A DNA stretch of 64,000 nucleotides from Plotosus lineatus (taxonomy: Eukaryota > Chordata > Actinopteri > Siluriformes > Plotosidae). Shown one piece after another: positions 10,542-22,860 of the stretch. The stretch is taken from assembly GCA_024760905.1 (NCBI GenBank), contig CM045751.1:10806001-10870000 (forward strand), in the 5' to 3' direction. The notes under the pieces were generated by a model. The model had not been told where the DNA came from. It saw only the letters and a program-made list of their open reading frames with translations, and did no database searches. The position numbers were made by a program, and so were the translations under genes. Each line of letters opens with the position of its first letter. Position 1 is the stretch's first letter.

Positions 10542-12854
10542 CTAAAAGAAAAAACAAAGAATTATGATTAATGCTTTTCTCCAGAAAACCCTCTCTGAAT
10601 CATACACACCGGACGGGAGCAGAATTTGGGATAAATTACATTCTTCATAATATTACACAGTCATGTTAATTTGTGATGTGTCTTGCTGATCATAATATTA
10701 CCAGACCAGCTAAACCAAGATTACACTCGTGGTATAAAGTGAAAGGATAATGTTTAGGTGCACTGAATTATGGGTATTGTGTTCTGAGGTGTGGTTTGAG
10801 CCTGTGAGTGCAACTGTACCACAGAGAAAAGCCTCCTTTTCTCTTTCTTTGTCCACTAAACCACACAGTTTTTGTTGCTGTCTGTAGAAGTCAAACCAAC
10901 TGAAAATGGTCGGAATGCTTTGTCTCTCGTGCTTTTTTCCACGAGTGGTTACAGACAATCAAATCTTTAACCAAAATATTAAAAAAATGAAAAAAATTGG
11001 GGTAAATGTGTGTAAAATTCTGACTGTATAAACCTATACAAGTTACTTTTCCTTAGTCCCTTAAATTAAGAATTAAAGTTGTACTCAAACCAAAAAATAC
11101 CATAAGCTGTTTACCATTTAAAAAAAAAAAAGAAAAAAGTTTTATCCTCAGTTTGTGTGTTTGGTTGTTAGCAGGATCACACAGAAAGTTGAGTTTTTCC
11201 ATTACATTTTGATACAAGAGCTTATCTGCTAGACAGAGAGGGTCAGACTCGTGCCAAAGTGCTATCTAACATGATCAAACAGAAGAGGAAGGAGAAAGCT
11301 GGAAAGTGGGAGGTCCCTATTCCTAAATCACATTAATAAGTCACATTTTGATTATTTATATATAAATAATCTCGTACAATGTAATTTTTTGTTGAAATTA
11401 ATATTAAAAACTTGATCGAGCCAAAAGCAACACAGTCTACTTTGTATTCTGCACAGCTGGACTTACAATTAGCTTCTCATCACTTCCCAATTCAGCGGCA
11501 AACCTGAAAACAGATCCACGCTGTACACGCTCGGCTTAAAGCATGCGAGTCTCGAGCATCAGAGAACCTTTTTGTCTTTCAACTGATGTGAAACAACGAG
11601 CATTGACTATCTGAATATTTACACAGAATTACTTGGTCTGTATTCATCAACAAATTATTTTAAAGGAGTGAAGAGGCCTAAAGGTAGGTTTTCACCTTGC
11701 TGAATGTAAAACGTCATGTTAATCATTCAATTATTTTATATTCAGGTTTTTCTATTTATAACAGTATCGATAGTTAATAATTAGAAACAGCCGGGCTTCA
11801 GAGGAGATTAAAAATCTCTCTGCCTCTCTCTCTTCCCGCCTCTGCCTCTCTCTCTCTCTGCCTCTCTCTCTCTCTGCCTCTCTCTCTCTCTGCCTCTCTC
11901 TCTCTCACACAGTAGAACAAGTTAGCTAGTTGCCAAGATAAGCAGCTGCCTTCTTCAGACACACACACCAAACTAATTCATATTTTTGCCACTTAATAAA
12001 TGCTGAACTGGCTCTGCAGATAACTGCTCGCCAAAAACTGAAACAGATTCTACAATGAAAACACCACAAACTGCTAAATCGCTCATCAACTCAATTCTCA
12101 AATAAAATATCTAATTTGGTTGACTGAAACAAAGACCACATGAGAATCATAGGGAACAAATATTCCAACTTGTTTAGAAATGCAAACATGGAGACAAGCT
12201 CCGTTTCAAACAATGGCTCAATGGAAAAGAATAACTTGGCCGAAGAACAAAATAGCCCTGTGATAGAGCATCTCATTCATGCATCTAGAGTGCACGGCTC
12301 CGTTTATTCACTCTCATGAGATCAGTGTGGCCGGGTGCACACGTGCGCATGTTGTCTCACACTCATCACAGGAATGATGGTGTTACAGCTGAAGCTGGAG
12401 TTGAGCCAAAAGGTTCAGGTGTACAAAGTACAGATGAGAAAGAGCGAGTGACTGGACGCGTGAACGCGGTGGCAGTTCATGTATAGCAAGAAACAAAAAT
12501 AAAAACAGTGACTTGAAAGTTATTCCAGAGACACTGGGTTGCCTTATTTCTCATATTTCACATTTCATTGGTTTCAAAGTATTTAAAAAAAAAAAAAAAA
12601 AAGTCACAAACCATTTCTATGAATCTGCATAAGGGGAAAGATGAGGAGAACCAGATGTAGATGGTTCAAAAACTACAAGATTCAATAATAATGACCTCAA
12701 ACCTCTTAAAATAAAGGCTCATACCCCACTGCTCAGATTCACACAAAATATAAATAACGCCAAAAAAAAAAAAAAAAAATGAACAGCGACACGGAACATG
12801 AACAAGACAGGTGATACAAATGAAATCTGAAATCAGCTACTGTTTACTTCCTTT
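10542..12854. other. myo9a intron 1, mostly unique sequence
   Basis: No coding or known repeat apart from the CT-rich minisatellite at 11818-11910 and A-tracts at 11120, 12583 and 12762. Confidence 0.45.
11818..11910. repeat. CT-rich minisatellite with GCCT spacers
   Basis: Blocks of CTCTCTCTCTCTGCCT repeat at a spacing of about 18 bp, four to five units. Confidence 0.85.
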
Positions 12855-13065
12855 TTTTGCCTGAGGGAGTTTTTCCTTTACCACCAAGGCCTGCTCATAA
12901 GTCCTGCATAAAGTTTAGAGAGGGGAAAAAAAAAAAAAAAAAAAAAAAGTTTAAAATCGTAAGCTTAAATTCTCTCACAAATTTGTTTTACTATGTAAAG
13001 CCGCCTCACCACAATGTCAATTATACAAAGGCACTATAAAAGTAAAACTGAATTGAGTGAAAGGC
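12855..13065 (+). repeat. Dispersed teleost repeat 3' end
   Basis: Contains CTGAGGGAGTTTTTCCTTTACCACC followed later by a degenerate CTATGTAAAGCCGCC and GTAAAACTGAATTGA end, split by an A run at 12926-12948. The order and end resemble a common fish LINE/SINE 3' region; family assignment is from memory. Confidence 0.45.
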
Positions 13066-13129
13066 AATGAAAAGAAAACCTGGTCTTCAACTTTCCCGTT
13101 TTCACTTCAGAGCGTAGTCATTCATTTCA

Positions 13130-13215
13130 TTTATTCATTTTCCGAACAGCTTAATCCTAATTCGGGTTGCAGGTAGGATGGCCCACGCAGAGTACACCCT
13201 GGACAAGCAAGCAAA
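13130..13215 (-). mobile_element. SINE tail-II fragment
   Basis: Read on the minus strand this ends CTAATTAGGATTAAGC-like (here CGAATTAGGATTAAGCTG) with GGTGTACTCTGCG upstream, as in tail II of SINE-A and of the SINE-F copies. Confidence 0.55.
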
Positions 13216-13282
13216 GACATCGCAGTAGCCGAATTATGTATTTACTTGATTCAGATTGAAAGTTAATTCAGCACCATTATAT

Positions 13283-13283
13283 T

Positions 13284-13316
<33 letters not shown>
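13283..13316. repeat. Poly-A tract
   Basis: A run of more than 30 A, read as plus strand, after TATTTTAT; may be an old retroposon tail. Confidence 0.7.
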
Positions 13317-13318
<2 letters not shown>

Positions 13319-13494
13319 CAGGAGCGTTGCCTGGCCGATGGCAGCATTCTGTGATTGTCAGATGATTTTCTATTTTGTCTTGACCGTCAGTGAGGGGGGA
13401 AAATAAAAGTATACTATCTATTGATTCTAAAAGTATGAACTTGTTTAGTGGATGTTCCATAGAATTCAAAGTTTTATCCACGGTTTCCACAGTC

Positions 13495-13725
13495 TGAAAC
13501 GACCAGGAGCTCAACTCCTCCTGGATGGAACACCAGCCCATCGCAGGTTACCTTCCCAGTCGTGTTTTTTTTTTTTTGATAAACTGGTGCCTATTCATAC
13601 TGCTGGGTGGACAGAGGCACACTTGTGGTCAAGACCTTGCCTTAGGGTCTTAGCATGATTTGGGGAGGAGGGGGTGAATCCAAACCTACAACCTCCTGAT
13701 CATGGGCCCAGCACCCGAAGGATTT
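13495..13725 (-). mobile_element. SINE-B copy
   Basis: Shares with 42316-42555 and 55388-55615 the elements CAACTCCTCCTGGATGG, CATCGCAGGTTAC, ACTGCTGGGTG-ACAGAGGCAC, GGTCTTAGC, and a tRNA-like end. A T-run interrupts it at 13565-13577. The same order in three copies makes it a dispersed family. Confidence 0.6.
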
Positions 13726-14678
13726 ATTCATCATTGGATAGGTAGAATATTTAATGCATATTTGGCATGCGCCAATGTTTCCCCTCAGACACATTCTACA
13801 GGATAAATGGGCTATGCCCCGTGGCAGTCGGCTCTGTACATCCAGACCCTTGGTTAGATATTTAGTCGGATTTATAGTGAAGTATTACAGCCCTGAGCTG
13901 TCACGACCTAATCTTATTTTCTCTCCATTTATGTTGTTCTAAGCCATATCTGACAGCATTAGCAATGAACAAGACAGTGGCGCAAAATCCGACCACCCAA
14001 CAGCGCTACCAGTAGGGCGTAGCCTATCCATCTTCTCCATTTTCTACCTCTCCCCATCACCTAAAGAAAGGTGGCTTCTTTCAGTTCATTGAGTAATTCA
14101 TAAGAAATGGTGCAGCAATGAAAGTAAAAAAATAAAATAAAATCAATAGATTAGATAAGATTCAACTTAGTCATTACACATGTACAGGACTAGAACACCA
14201 AAGAAATTTCACAAATCGGAAGCCACTTAAAGTCTGATGTTCATCTACATCCCGGGTCTTTTCTTACTGCCACAGCATGTTCTACTGAGCCCTTACTACT
14301 GCACAAAGGCAGCTGCATACATAGTGACTGGACTGATCTAACCCTAACCACAAGTAAATGGACATCGTTTTAGCCAAGAAATCGTTGAGGATTCGGACAC
14401 CTCCAAGCTGAGCAGATGGTTTGTGTTCTGCTTTAAGCCTCAATAGCATGTGATTTAGAGCAAGTCCCCAACCTTTTTAATCACCATGGACCGGTCAACG
14501 TGTGACAATTTTACCACGGACCGGGGGGGGTGCCATAGATTGTTTATCTTTTAAATATAATTTATATAAAAATAATAATAATAAGCCCTCCATGAATATT
14601 ATATTTCAACAGCTGAAATAAAATGAATTGGGAAGTAGAGCTTGAATTTTTCTGAAAAACAGGTGATGGTGCACCAGC

Positions 14679-15541
14679 ACTCAGCCCCTTCTTGTTTGCT
14701 ATGGTGATGGACAGGCTAACAGATGAGGTTAGACAAGAATCTCCATGGACTATGATGTTTGCAGATGACATCGTGATCTGTAGTGAGAGCAGAGACCAAG
14801 TGGAGGAAAATCTAGAGAGGTGGAGGTATGCCCTGGAAAGGAGGGGATTGAAGGTTAGTCTTAGTAAGACAGAATACATGTGTGTGAACGACAAGGACCC
14901 AAGAGGAACTTTGAGGTTACAGGGGGCAGAGATAAAGAAGATGGAGGATTTTAAGTACTTAGGCTCAACAATCCAGAGCAATGGAGAGTGTGGAAAAGAG
15001 GTGAAGAAGCGCGTGCAGGCAGGTTGGAATGGATGGAGAAAAGTGTCCGGTGTGATGTGTGATAGGAGAGTATCGGCAAGAATGAAGGGAAAAGTGTACA
15101 AGACGGTGATGAGGCCAGCGATGTTGTATGGTTTAGAGACAGTGGCCCTGGGGAAAAGACAGGAGTCAGAGTTGGAGGTAGCCGAGATGAAAATGTTGAG
15201 GTTCTCTTTGGGAGTAACGAGGATGGATAGGATCAGAAATGAGTACATCAGAGGGACAGCACATGTTAGATGTTTTGGAGACAAAGTCAGAGAGGCTAGA
15301 TTGAGATGGTTTGGACATGTACAGAGGAGGGATAGTGAGTATATTGGTCGTAGGATGCCGAGGTTGGAACTACCAGGCAAAAGGCCCAGAGGAAGACCAA
15401 AGAGAAGATTTATGGATGCAGTGAAGGCGGACATGAAGGTCGTTGGAGTAAGAGTAGAAGATGCAGAGGATAGGAAGAGATGGAGGCAGATCATTTGCTG
15501 TGGCGACCCCTGAAGGGAACAGCCGAAAGGAAAAGAAGAAG
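14679..15541 (+). mobile_element. RTE-type LINE, 5'-truncated insertion
   Basis: Flanked by an 18-bp direct repeat AGGTGATGGTGCACCAGC (14661-14678 and 15542-15559). The 3' end is CAGCCGAAAGGAAAAGAAGAAG, a short GAA-type tail. Insertion begins inside the reverse transcriptase domain, the usual result of incomplete target-primed reverse transcription. Confidence 0.85.
14680..15513 (+). pseudogene. Reverse transcriptase C-terminal part, RTE-type LINE
   Basis: An uninterrupted frame of about 277 codons begins at the insertion point, without its own start. It opens with the conserved ALSPFLFAMVMD turn and has the active-site motif FADD (MMFADDIVICSE), so two of the polymerase aspartates are present, while the first one lies in the lost 5' part. 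Then come the thumb (FKYLGSTIQSNGECGKEV) and a C-terminal region with RWFGHVQRR and RPRGRPKRRFMD, ending WRQIICCGDP before TGA. The endonuclease domain is absent. It cannot code for an active element, but the open frame suggests a fairly recent insertion. RTE clade is my best placement from C-terminal motifs; CR1/L2 is less likely. Confidence 0.8.
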
Positions 15542-16136
15542 AGGTGATGGTGCACCAGCGGGGAGAATGAAGCCTCGGACTCAGTCTCACCCAAAATCCC
15601 CACTATTGTTTTAAACATGTCCAACTCGCCTCTGTTTATGTGCCGTCCCTTTTTGGGTTACACTTTCGCGCTCAAATGACCGACATGTAACCAAGTGAAT
15701 CCAGTCATTTTTCAAAATAAAACATTTTTCAAAAATAAAGATCATTCAGACGAGGATAATAAATAAAACTGAAATAATGAATTATTTCTCTGCGGACTGG
15801 TGCCGGTCCATGGACCAATGGTTGGGGACCCCTGATTTAGAGGATCCTGCATGTAACAATTACAACATGTATTTAAAAATTACAACCGCCAACAAGACTA
15901 AAAAATAGTAAATTAAGTCAAAAATACATAGCTTTGACAAGCCATGTGACTGATGGTGAAAACAAGCTTAAAAGGGTGACATTTTCACATCAGCAGCTTT
16001 ATCTCTACAGCAAGATGCTACTGTTTCAACACCAAAGAACAATCGAGGAATGAGGACAATTTTTTTTCCTCCCACTAAACACTAGCTGAGTTGCATCAGA
16101 AAACAGCTCATGTATTCTCATGACTGAAATATTTAC

Positions 16137-16472
16137 AGGGTAGTCAATGGTGAGCCGGCAGTAAGACACCGAATTACCAACCACAAGGTTGGTAGTCCAA
16201 GCCTCACTATGAACGGTTGTCACTGCCTCCTCCCAGTGCAGCTAACTGGGTTATCAAAGGCTGGCCATGACTCTCACTGTCGATGGTGGGAGGCTGGAAA
16301 AAAAATGTTGCTGGCTATTGTCAAGAGTAGCTGCATAGCTGTCTGCATGCTTTAGCCTTGCGATGGCCTGGCGAGCTGTCCAGGGTGTACTCTGCCCTCA
16401 TCCCGAGATGGGCACCAGTCTTGCCATGACCCTAATTAGGATTAAATGAATCAGAAAATGAATGAATGAAAC
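16137..16472 (+). mobile_element. SINE-A, tail type II
   Basis: The head is degenerate, but AGTGCAGCTAACTGGGTTAT, the body and the tail GACCCTAATTAGGATTAAAT then AATGAATGAATG are clear. Confidence 0.75.
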
Positions 16473-18189
16473 ATTTACTATAGTTGGTCTGAAGTACTGT
16501 ACTGATTTGATTCATTTATTAGTTTAAATAAATAAAAAGCTGTACTAAATGAGCTTGAGCAAGGCAGTACACCACTTAAAGGCGAGGGTCAAGCTGCCTT
16601 TAGGGAGCGGGATGAGTGAAACCAGAGTAAACAAAAACAACAAAATTTACTTTATCACCACCCGAATGCAATCAGAAGATTCTTTTCCAGTTGCTTCTGA
16701 AGGCAGCAATAAGATAATCTGAAATAACATGAAACAAATGTCTGTTTTAACCCTTGATATTTGGAAAATTTTAAATCCAGTAAACGCCCTCGGGATACGT
16801 GCATTTATCTGTAGCACTATATTACAGAATTACTGTTATCTGGCACTTGGACAAAAACCCCATTAGTGGCGCATCCATGGCAGAGAGAGTGAGACAGAAA
16901 GTAGTGGGTAAATGATGTCATGGTGCCAGTGGTGTCTCCTGAGAAGCTGATAAAACACTGATCAACTGTGCTGGACCTGAAGTCAAACTCCCCACAGCCT
17001 CCCTCTAAAGTGCTGATATGAACTCATTTACTCCACAATAGGAAACACTCAAACACCTGTGCCACATCTCATCTATGGCAGCAGGGGGAGGGCAATCTCA
17101 GATGCAGGGTCACTGTTCAAATCGGACTCCCATTAATCCCAATGTACTCTTTTGAGCATCACTGTCCAATTATATACAATCACTCTGTTGGAAAACCAAA
17201 GTTCGTTTTGTACGAAATGCTAGTCAGAACAGGAATCTGATGCCATGTATATACAATTAGCATATGATGCTTCACGAGAACTCCGAAGTGCTGGCGATGT
17301 AAATACAAGTCAAAATGGCTGATATGCATGACAGTCTTTCATCTGAGAAGTGAAAAATTAAAAACAAAAAGGCTAAAGAAAAATTGTAGCTGCTAACACC
17401 TCAGATTTTTATTTCCTGTCCCCCCCTCGAAGAAGCATCAGTGATATGCTTGAGTTTACAAGTGAAATATACAGAAGTTTCACCTCAAACTTGCATGATG
17501 TTAATGATCTGTGTGAAATAGCAAAGGGCAACTTCAGGCATCATTTGAAGTCGACATCTCAGTCAGACAATACAGTTTGGAAGGTACGCAAACACAGGGA
17601 AGAAAAAACCTGTATTAAACAGGTGGCCATAATGTTACAGCTCAATGATGTATTACGACTGGAATTTTGGTAGACCCTTCAGTAATATTTCATTCAGAAC
17701 TTGTGAGATCCCTTAAACAAACACCACACATTCAACATAAATGATAATTAAAAAAAAAAAAAAAAAAAACCCACCCACAACTGCTTCAAAATGCTAATCA
17801 ACACCCCACACATTAAAAATCCAAAACTATTGAGAGTTGCAGTATTGATGCTCGGGTTCTGGGAGAGTAATGGTGCTGAGGCCCAGCTTGGCTCTGAGAT
17901 AAAGCAGGCTCGAGGGAGAAGATAATTACACAGATAATCAGCCCTCTGGCAGCTGGGCCTCTGATTGATTTCAGAGTTGGAGGGGTACAAGAGTGCTGGG
18001 AGAACATACCAGCTCAGTCTCTGACATGCTCCCATCATGAAGGGTCATCTAATTACAGTGCACACCAGACCTTACGTCATTCGCTCACTGACATGGAGGC
18101 AACAATTTCACAAGGAAGGAATGAAACTGGTTAGAAAAGGCATCACAATGTCCATTCGGATCTGTAGAAATAACTATCGGTCTGATCAT
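16473..18189. other. Intron 1, nothing recognised
   Basis: No coding exon or family-level repeat recognised; an A-tract at 17750-17769. Confidence 0.4.
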
Positions 18190-18700
18190 TTATGATCCAA
18201 ACAAACTGGCAACTGTCTGTAGCTTTGGTGGTGTTGCACAACGGGGTTTCTGATATAGGCAAAGTTCGCATTACAACTACGCATGTGCGGGGAATGTTAC
18301 CCGACATCCGGTTCATAGGTCACGAATACCAAACTTTCCAGGAGCCACTTACTGCAAAAACAACATTGTCATACCTGAACTGCTGCTGTTAAAGTCTGCC
18401 TCAAGCTTTAAATTGGCAATGCCCGGTACGCACTGTGCCGTATTGAATTGTGGGAACGGCCTGTACCATCCTGAGCGATGGAAAGAGCAAACTTGCAGCA
18501 AAAATGCCTGTAACTTTGGAACAAGCATGTGTACACGCTTACCGTCATTCATGTGATATACTTTCCCCAAATGAGCTGAAGGATCCAAAGGGATGTAATC
18601 ACCGGACTAACATCATACATTTAAATTATACGTATTAATTAGTATTGTATTATGGCAAATGCAAGTGCAAATAACTCATCCTTACGTTTGCGGAAACAAC
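18190..18700 (+). pseudogene. Possible THAP-like zinc-finger transposase remnant
   Basis: From an ATG at 18419 the frame begins MPGTHCAVLNCGNG and continues with WKEQTCSKN, C-rich spacing, LPSFM, a stop, then YTFPK in the same frame. The M-P-x3-C-x4-C start and the later Y-T-F-P resemble the THAP-type fingers that open some fish transposases (Kolobok group, in which cysteine-rich variants occur). Several stops follow, so it is not an active gene. Boundaries are unknown, no inverted repeats were found, and chance resemblance is possible. Confidence 0.3.
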
Positions 18701-19454
18701 TGAGAAGAGCCCTAAACGTACCATATGCCCGTAGATCGGAAACTTTCCACAAATTAAAATATATCGATAGAGGACTGTTCATTGACATTCAGGTTTAACT
18801 CCACCGTTTTTTAGTTTGTTTGGTAGCCGGCAAGCCCGTGATGTTTTGCGCCAACTGAGATTTGAAATTGGCTAATTAACGGGACATCAGAAAAGAACGC
18901 TGCATATATCCAAAGAGATTCGTAGCGTAAAAGGGCTTTGGGGCATCAGCAGATAAAAATGAGTGGATGAATGAGAGTTGTGCACTGGCATGTGTTTACT
19001 ACAGCCCACATTCCTTTAACAGACTCAATAATTTTACTGAGATAATGTTTCTCGGTTTCATTTTCTTAGTGGAGTTCTGTAGAGTACATACAAGTATTTA
19101 ATTCGGATTTAAATGAATATCGACAAAATTGCTTGTTAAATCTATGAACACTGCAGTTTGCAGGGGGGGGGGCTTGTTACAGTCACTCAGATGTTTTTTC
19201 TATGAAAAAATGAAAACTCAAGGTTTCCATATTTATTCGCCACATCATAGCTTGGATGAAAGCAGGTGGACATTAAATCGCATAACTGACTTCCAACTTC
19301 GCAGGTCTGAGCCGAATTAAACAGCACACTGATAGGGAATATTTCTTTCACCATTTTCAAATTAAAAATCTTTACCAAAGTACATTTTTATTTGAATTTA
19401 AGTTTATAAGACGGTAATATTCGATGTCTGATGAACAGCCACAATTCTTCTGTC

Positions 19455-19775
19455 TTCCTTATGGCTTTTTCCCTTTTCCTCGGAAGTCACCACAGCGGAT
19501 CATCTGATTCGCACGTTTGATTTGGCAGAGGTTTTTACGTCGGATGCCCTTCCTGTCACAACCCTTTTTAGCAAGGGACAGAAACACGCTGACGACTTTG
19601 CAGCCTACTCTTTACGAAAGTCAGCAATGGTTCTTTTACATGCCTCTCACCAGAGACATGGCCGGCCTTTGATAACCCAGTTAGCTGCACTGGGGGGGGG
19701 GGGGGGGGGGGGACCCACCTTGTGGAGAGTGGGACTCGAACCTCCAACCTTTGGATCAGCGATCCAGCGCCCTAT
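19455..19775 (-). mobile_element. SINE-A, tail type I
   Basis: On the minus strand: GGCGCTGGATCGCTGATCC head remnant, GAGGTTCGAGTCCC, the body signature AGTGCAGCTAACTGGGTTAT after a long G/C run, and the tail with ATCCGACGTAAAAACCTCTG and CATAAGGAAGA. The first part of the head is missing. Confidence 0.75.
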
Positions 19776-20420
19776 ACGGTTTTAAAATATTCTGATATGC
19801 AAGGTTTTTCAGATACTTCCTGACAAACCAGAGCACGCTAACTAATTAAGTATATCATAAATTTGTTGTCTGATCACCCAAAAATCTCCAAAATATAAAT
19901 GAGAATGAGTGAAGAATGGAGACCGTCAGCAACGTTTTTCCATCAAATTAATGTGGTTGGTAACAGCTTGCAAAAACAACAGACCTGAAATTTGGCTGTG
20001 TCCCAAACTCAGGAAATCATAGAAAATAGCACTAAAGTACAGACTATGATAGGTCTTGTACCATTTTGAAATACAGTAATGCCACCATAACAATTTCAGG
20101 TTTTCTAGTGTTTGCTCTAACTGGGAGAGAACATAGACAGTGAGAGACTTCCAACACATACACACAAATTATGATCAGTGAGAACTTGTGCACGAACACA
20201 TGCAAACATCACAAAAAAATAAAATAAATAACCCTCCACTCATCAATGACAGATTTTATTATCAGTGCATTCAAGCATGGAAAGAAATTCCACACTGAGG
20301 AACTCTCTCAGACTGAGAACACAGGAAATGCTTGTTTATAGGTGAACATGATAACCATCATGACAAAATAGACTTAGTTTATATGCAAATATGACCAGTA
20401 TTTAAAAAAAAAAAAAAAAA

Positions 20421-20810
20421 TCAGTCATAGTTTTGCTCCAGAAAAAAAAAAAAAAAAAGCGGAGTCACATCCTTGCCATAATACAGTTGCTCATTCACTT
20501 CCTGAGTATACCACACCGTGAATGAGTGTTTCTTGTTTGATTTGAAATGGTCATTGACTGAAACATCTAGCGGCTGCAGAGCACCTGTCCGACCAGATAG
20601 CACAAACACCTGGTGAATATTATTCTCAGTGAGCTTTTTTAAGACAGACTTGCTGCGGTATGCTGTAAATATATTGAAGATGGCAAGTCCTGACACACAT
20701 TCTGTTAGATTGAGCATCTTGCGGGTCTGCTGATGGTACGAAATGATTACTGCATCTAGATAGCGAAGCTTTGTGTCCTTTGCTCCGATGATTATGAGAG
20801 TGCCAAACAT
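20421..20810 (-). pseudogene. Pogo/Tigger-like DDE transposase fragment
   Basis: A minus-strand frame contains ECVSGLAIFNIFTAYRSKSV, then LKKLTENNIHQVFVLSGRTG, ALQPLDVSVNDHFK and a final WYTQEVNEQL. The L-Q-P-L-D-V-S-V-N motif and the preceding I-F-N/D-x-F-x-A segment are typical of the DDE core of pogo/Tigger/CENP-B-type transposases. The aspartate expected in the I-F-D motif is N here, so it is probably inactive. Only part of the core is present; N-terminal DNA-binding and C-terminal parts are missing. Confidence 0.65.
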
Positions 20811-20822
20811 TCACAGCATTTT

Positions 20823-20985
20823 GGAGAAGCTCTTCACCATCAATTACTCGGTTATATGAAAATGGTGAACTGTAAGAGTCTGGATAAGGGCCTTGCTCAA
20901 GGGCCCAACAGTGGTGACTGAACAACTGACCTTCAGATTAATAACCCCATGGCCTTAACCACTAATTCACTACTGCCACTCTGAC
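20823..20985 (-). mobile_element. tRNA-derived SINE-C fragment
   Basis: Read on the minus strand: GGCAGTAGTGAATTAGTGG head, AGGTCAGTTGTTCAGTCACC B-box region, then GGCCCTTGAGCAAGGCCCTT. This order (tRNA head, then the 'ccttgagcaaggccctt' block) is a common fish SINE pattern. It sits beside the transposase fragment. Confidence 0.55.
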
Positions 20986-21039
20986 CACAAGATCCCAACG
21001 TGATGGAAACAACCTTTGCATGACACTGGGGAGGGGGAT

Positions 21040-21108
21040 TTAGGAAAAAGTTTTTCGTAACCTGGATTTTTCGTATTCAGAGGTTTTTCGTAACTGGGCG
21101 GACTGTAT
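21040..21108. repeat. Terminal end of a pogo/Tigger-type element
   Basis: TTTTTCGTAACCTGG, TTCGTATTCAGAGG and TTCGTAACTGGGCGGACTG followed by TA parallel the ends of the elements at 39294-39991 and 61799-62535. It may be the outer end of the element that supplied the fragment at 20421-20810. Confidence 0.5.
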
Positions 21109-22522
21109 TTAAATAGTAATAATAATAATAATAACAACAACAACTAACAAGGTTGGCAAACAAACTTTAAATTTAAAAAAAATGTCCATTTCATTTTTAA
21201 TGTACATTAGTAGACCTACTGGTACTAGTACATGTAGCCTATGCTATTGAGATCCAAAATATTTTGTTCTATTAAATGTTAAATATTTAAAAAATATATA
21301 TCGTTAAATGAGCTTAAATTGAAATTTAAATGGTGGACCTAGATCAGTTTCTTTTTGCATACCCCCCCGCCCCCCCCCAAAAGAGACAGCGAGAGAGAAG
21401 CACTAACCTGCTTGCCCCCCTTCTTGTGCCATGGTCCATTCACTGGTAGGAACGAATTTTGAACCAGCAGGTCTCAATTTATCATCATGTCATCCAGAAT
21501 ATTGTTCTCTTTAACAACGTCTGTAACCCATTGGTGGAACATTTTTGATCTCATCAAAATCTGCTTTTGATCTCAAAAATCACCCATGATCTTGACAGTT
21601 CAATCGAACCTCCATAATCTGGTAAGTGTTTTGTTTTTGTGCAATGACACGCGTTACAGATTCACGCATTATGATTTCACGATCTCCCCCCCCGAGAATT
21701 AAAATACACAGGAAAATAACTTGTTTAACACTGAATAAACAACCAAAATATGTAGATTTATTCTTTTAAATCGGTGAACTTTTTTTGAAAGTTTTAACAA
21801 GTTACTGATTATTAATAATAATATTGCAGAGACTTTTTTTTTTGTTTTTAAATCATACCTTTTTTCCTGATTAAATTATATATTCCATGATGTGGTGCTG
21901 TTCTAATACAGAATTTTGAAAGTTTCACTGCTGCTTTGGTGGACCTGATAAGCAAATTCCAAATATCATTTCACCTCACATAAAAACAGAACCTCAAAAA
22001 GTTTGACCTCTGACCTGTATACATATAATAGATGCAATATCATTATAGCCACAATTCATTTTTATAACAACTATCATTCATTTTCATTACGTGAGGCTGT
22101 TCAAACAGAAATGGGCGTCAACTTTGCCACACATGTCTTAAGAATGTTGTCCCGTGGGTGACACTAAAAAGGTGCAACTGAACTAGTGTAACTAGTATAA
22201 CTTGAACACAAATAAATTTGAACTACATCGTAATCCTCATTAATCCTCATCTCTCTAGGCTCACTCTGGAGATAGAGGTTTGTAGCCACCCCTGCTAGCA
22301 TCAGTGCTAAAATGCACATTACTAGATATGTTTTTATTTGAACACAAGAATATCTCACAGAAAAAAAACCCTGTGATGAAATTATTTCGTAAAGCATGAA
22401 AAAATTGAACACATCTTACAACAGCTACGTCTTTAAAGTCATATACACCAAATTACAAAGCAGACAGTCCAATGCTTCTGATGATCTACATTTACTAATA
22501 TGAGTGATTCAGAATCACTTGA
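21109..22522. other. Intron 1, nothing recognised
   Basis: A short AAT repeat at 21118-21133 and C/G runs near 21361-21380; otherwise no feature seen. Confidence 0.4.
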
Positions 22523-22860
22523 GGGGCAGTAGTGTGTTGGTGGTAAGGTCTGGATTACTAATCAAGGTCGGGAGTTCAAGCCCCACTATCAATGGGTTGT
22601 CACTACTGGCCCCCTGCCCGCCCAAGTGTAGCTAACTGGGTTATCAAAGGCCAGCCATGTCTCTCAACATCTACGGTGAGAGGCATGTAAAAGAACCATT
22701 GCGGACTATCGTCAAGAGTAGGCTGCATAGCCATCAACGTGTTCCTGCAATAGCCTGGTGTTCTATGCCCTAGTCCAAAGTCAGCCGAGATAGGCGTCAG
22801 CCTCGCCGCAATCCTAATTATGATTAAGCGGTTCAGAAAAATGAACGAATAACTTGGATC
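22523..22860 (+). mobile_element. SINE-A, tail type II
   Basis: Head GAGGGGCAGTAGTGTGTTGGTGG, B-box-like GAGTTCAAGCCCC, body with GTAGCTAACTGGGTTATC, tail with GATTAAGCGGTTCAGAAAAA and GAACGAAT. Confidence 0.8.

Larger units (their letters stand above)
14461..15834. mobile_element. hAT-type element split by an RTE-type LINE insertion
   Basis: The left end CAAGTCCCCAACC and right end GGTTGGGGACCCCTG are inverted partners, flanked by identical 8-bp repeats ATTTAGAG (14453-14460, 15835-15842). Internal sequence is non-coding (CATGGACCGGTCAACGTG near one end, GGTGCCGGTCCATGGACC near the other). A LINE fragment at 14679-15541 is inserted with its own target duplication. Confidence 0.85.

Noticed and set aside
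14562..15590. Minus-strand frame of 342 codons
   Set aside because: Antisense shadow of the LINE at 14680-15513.
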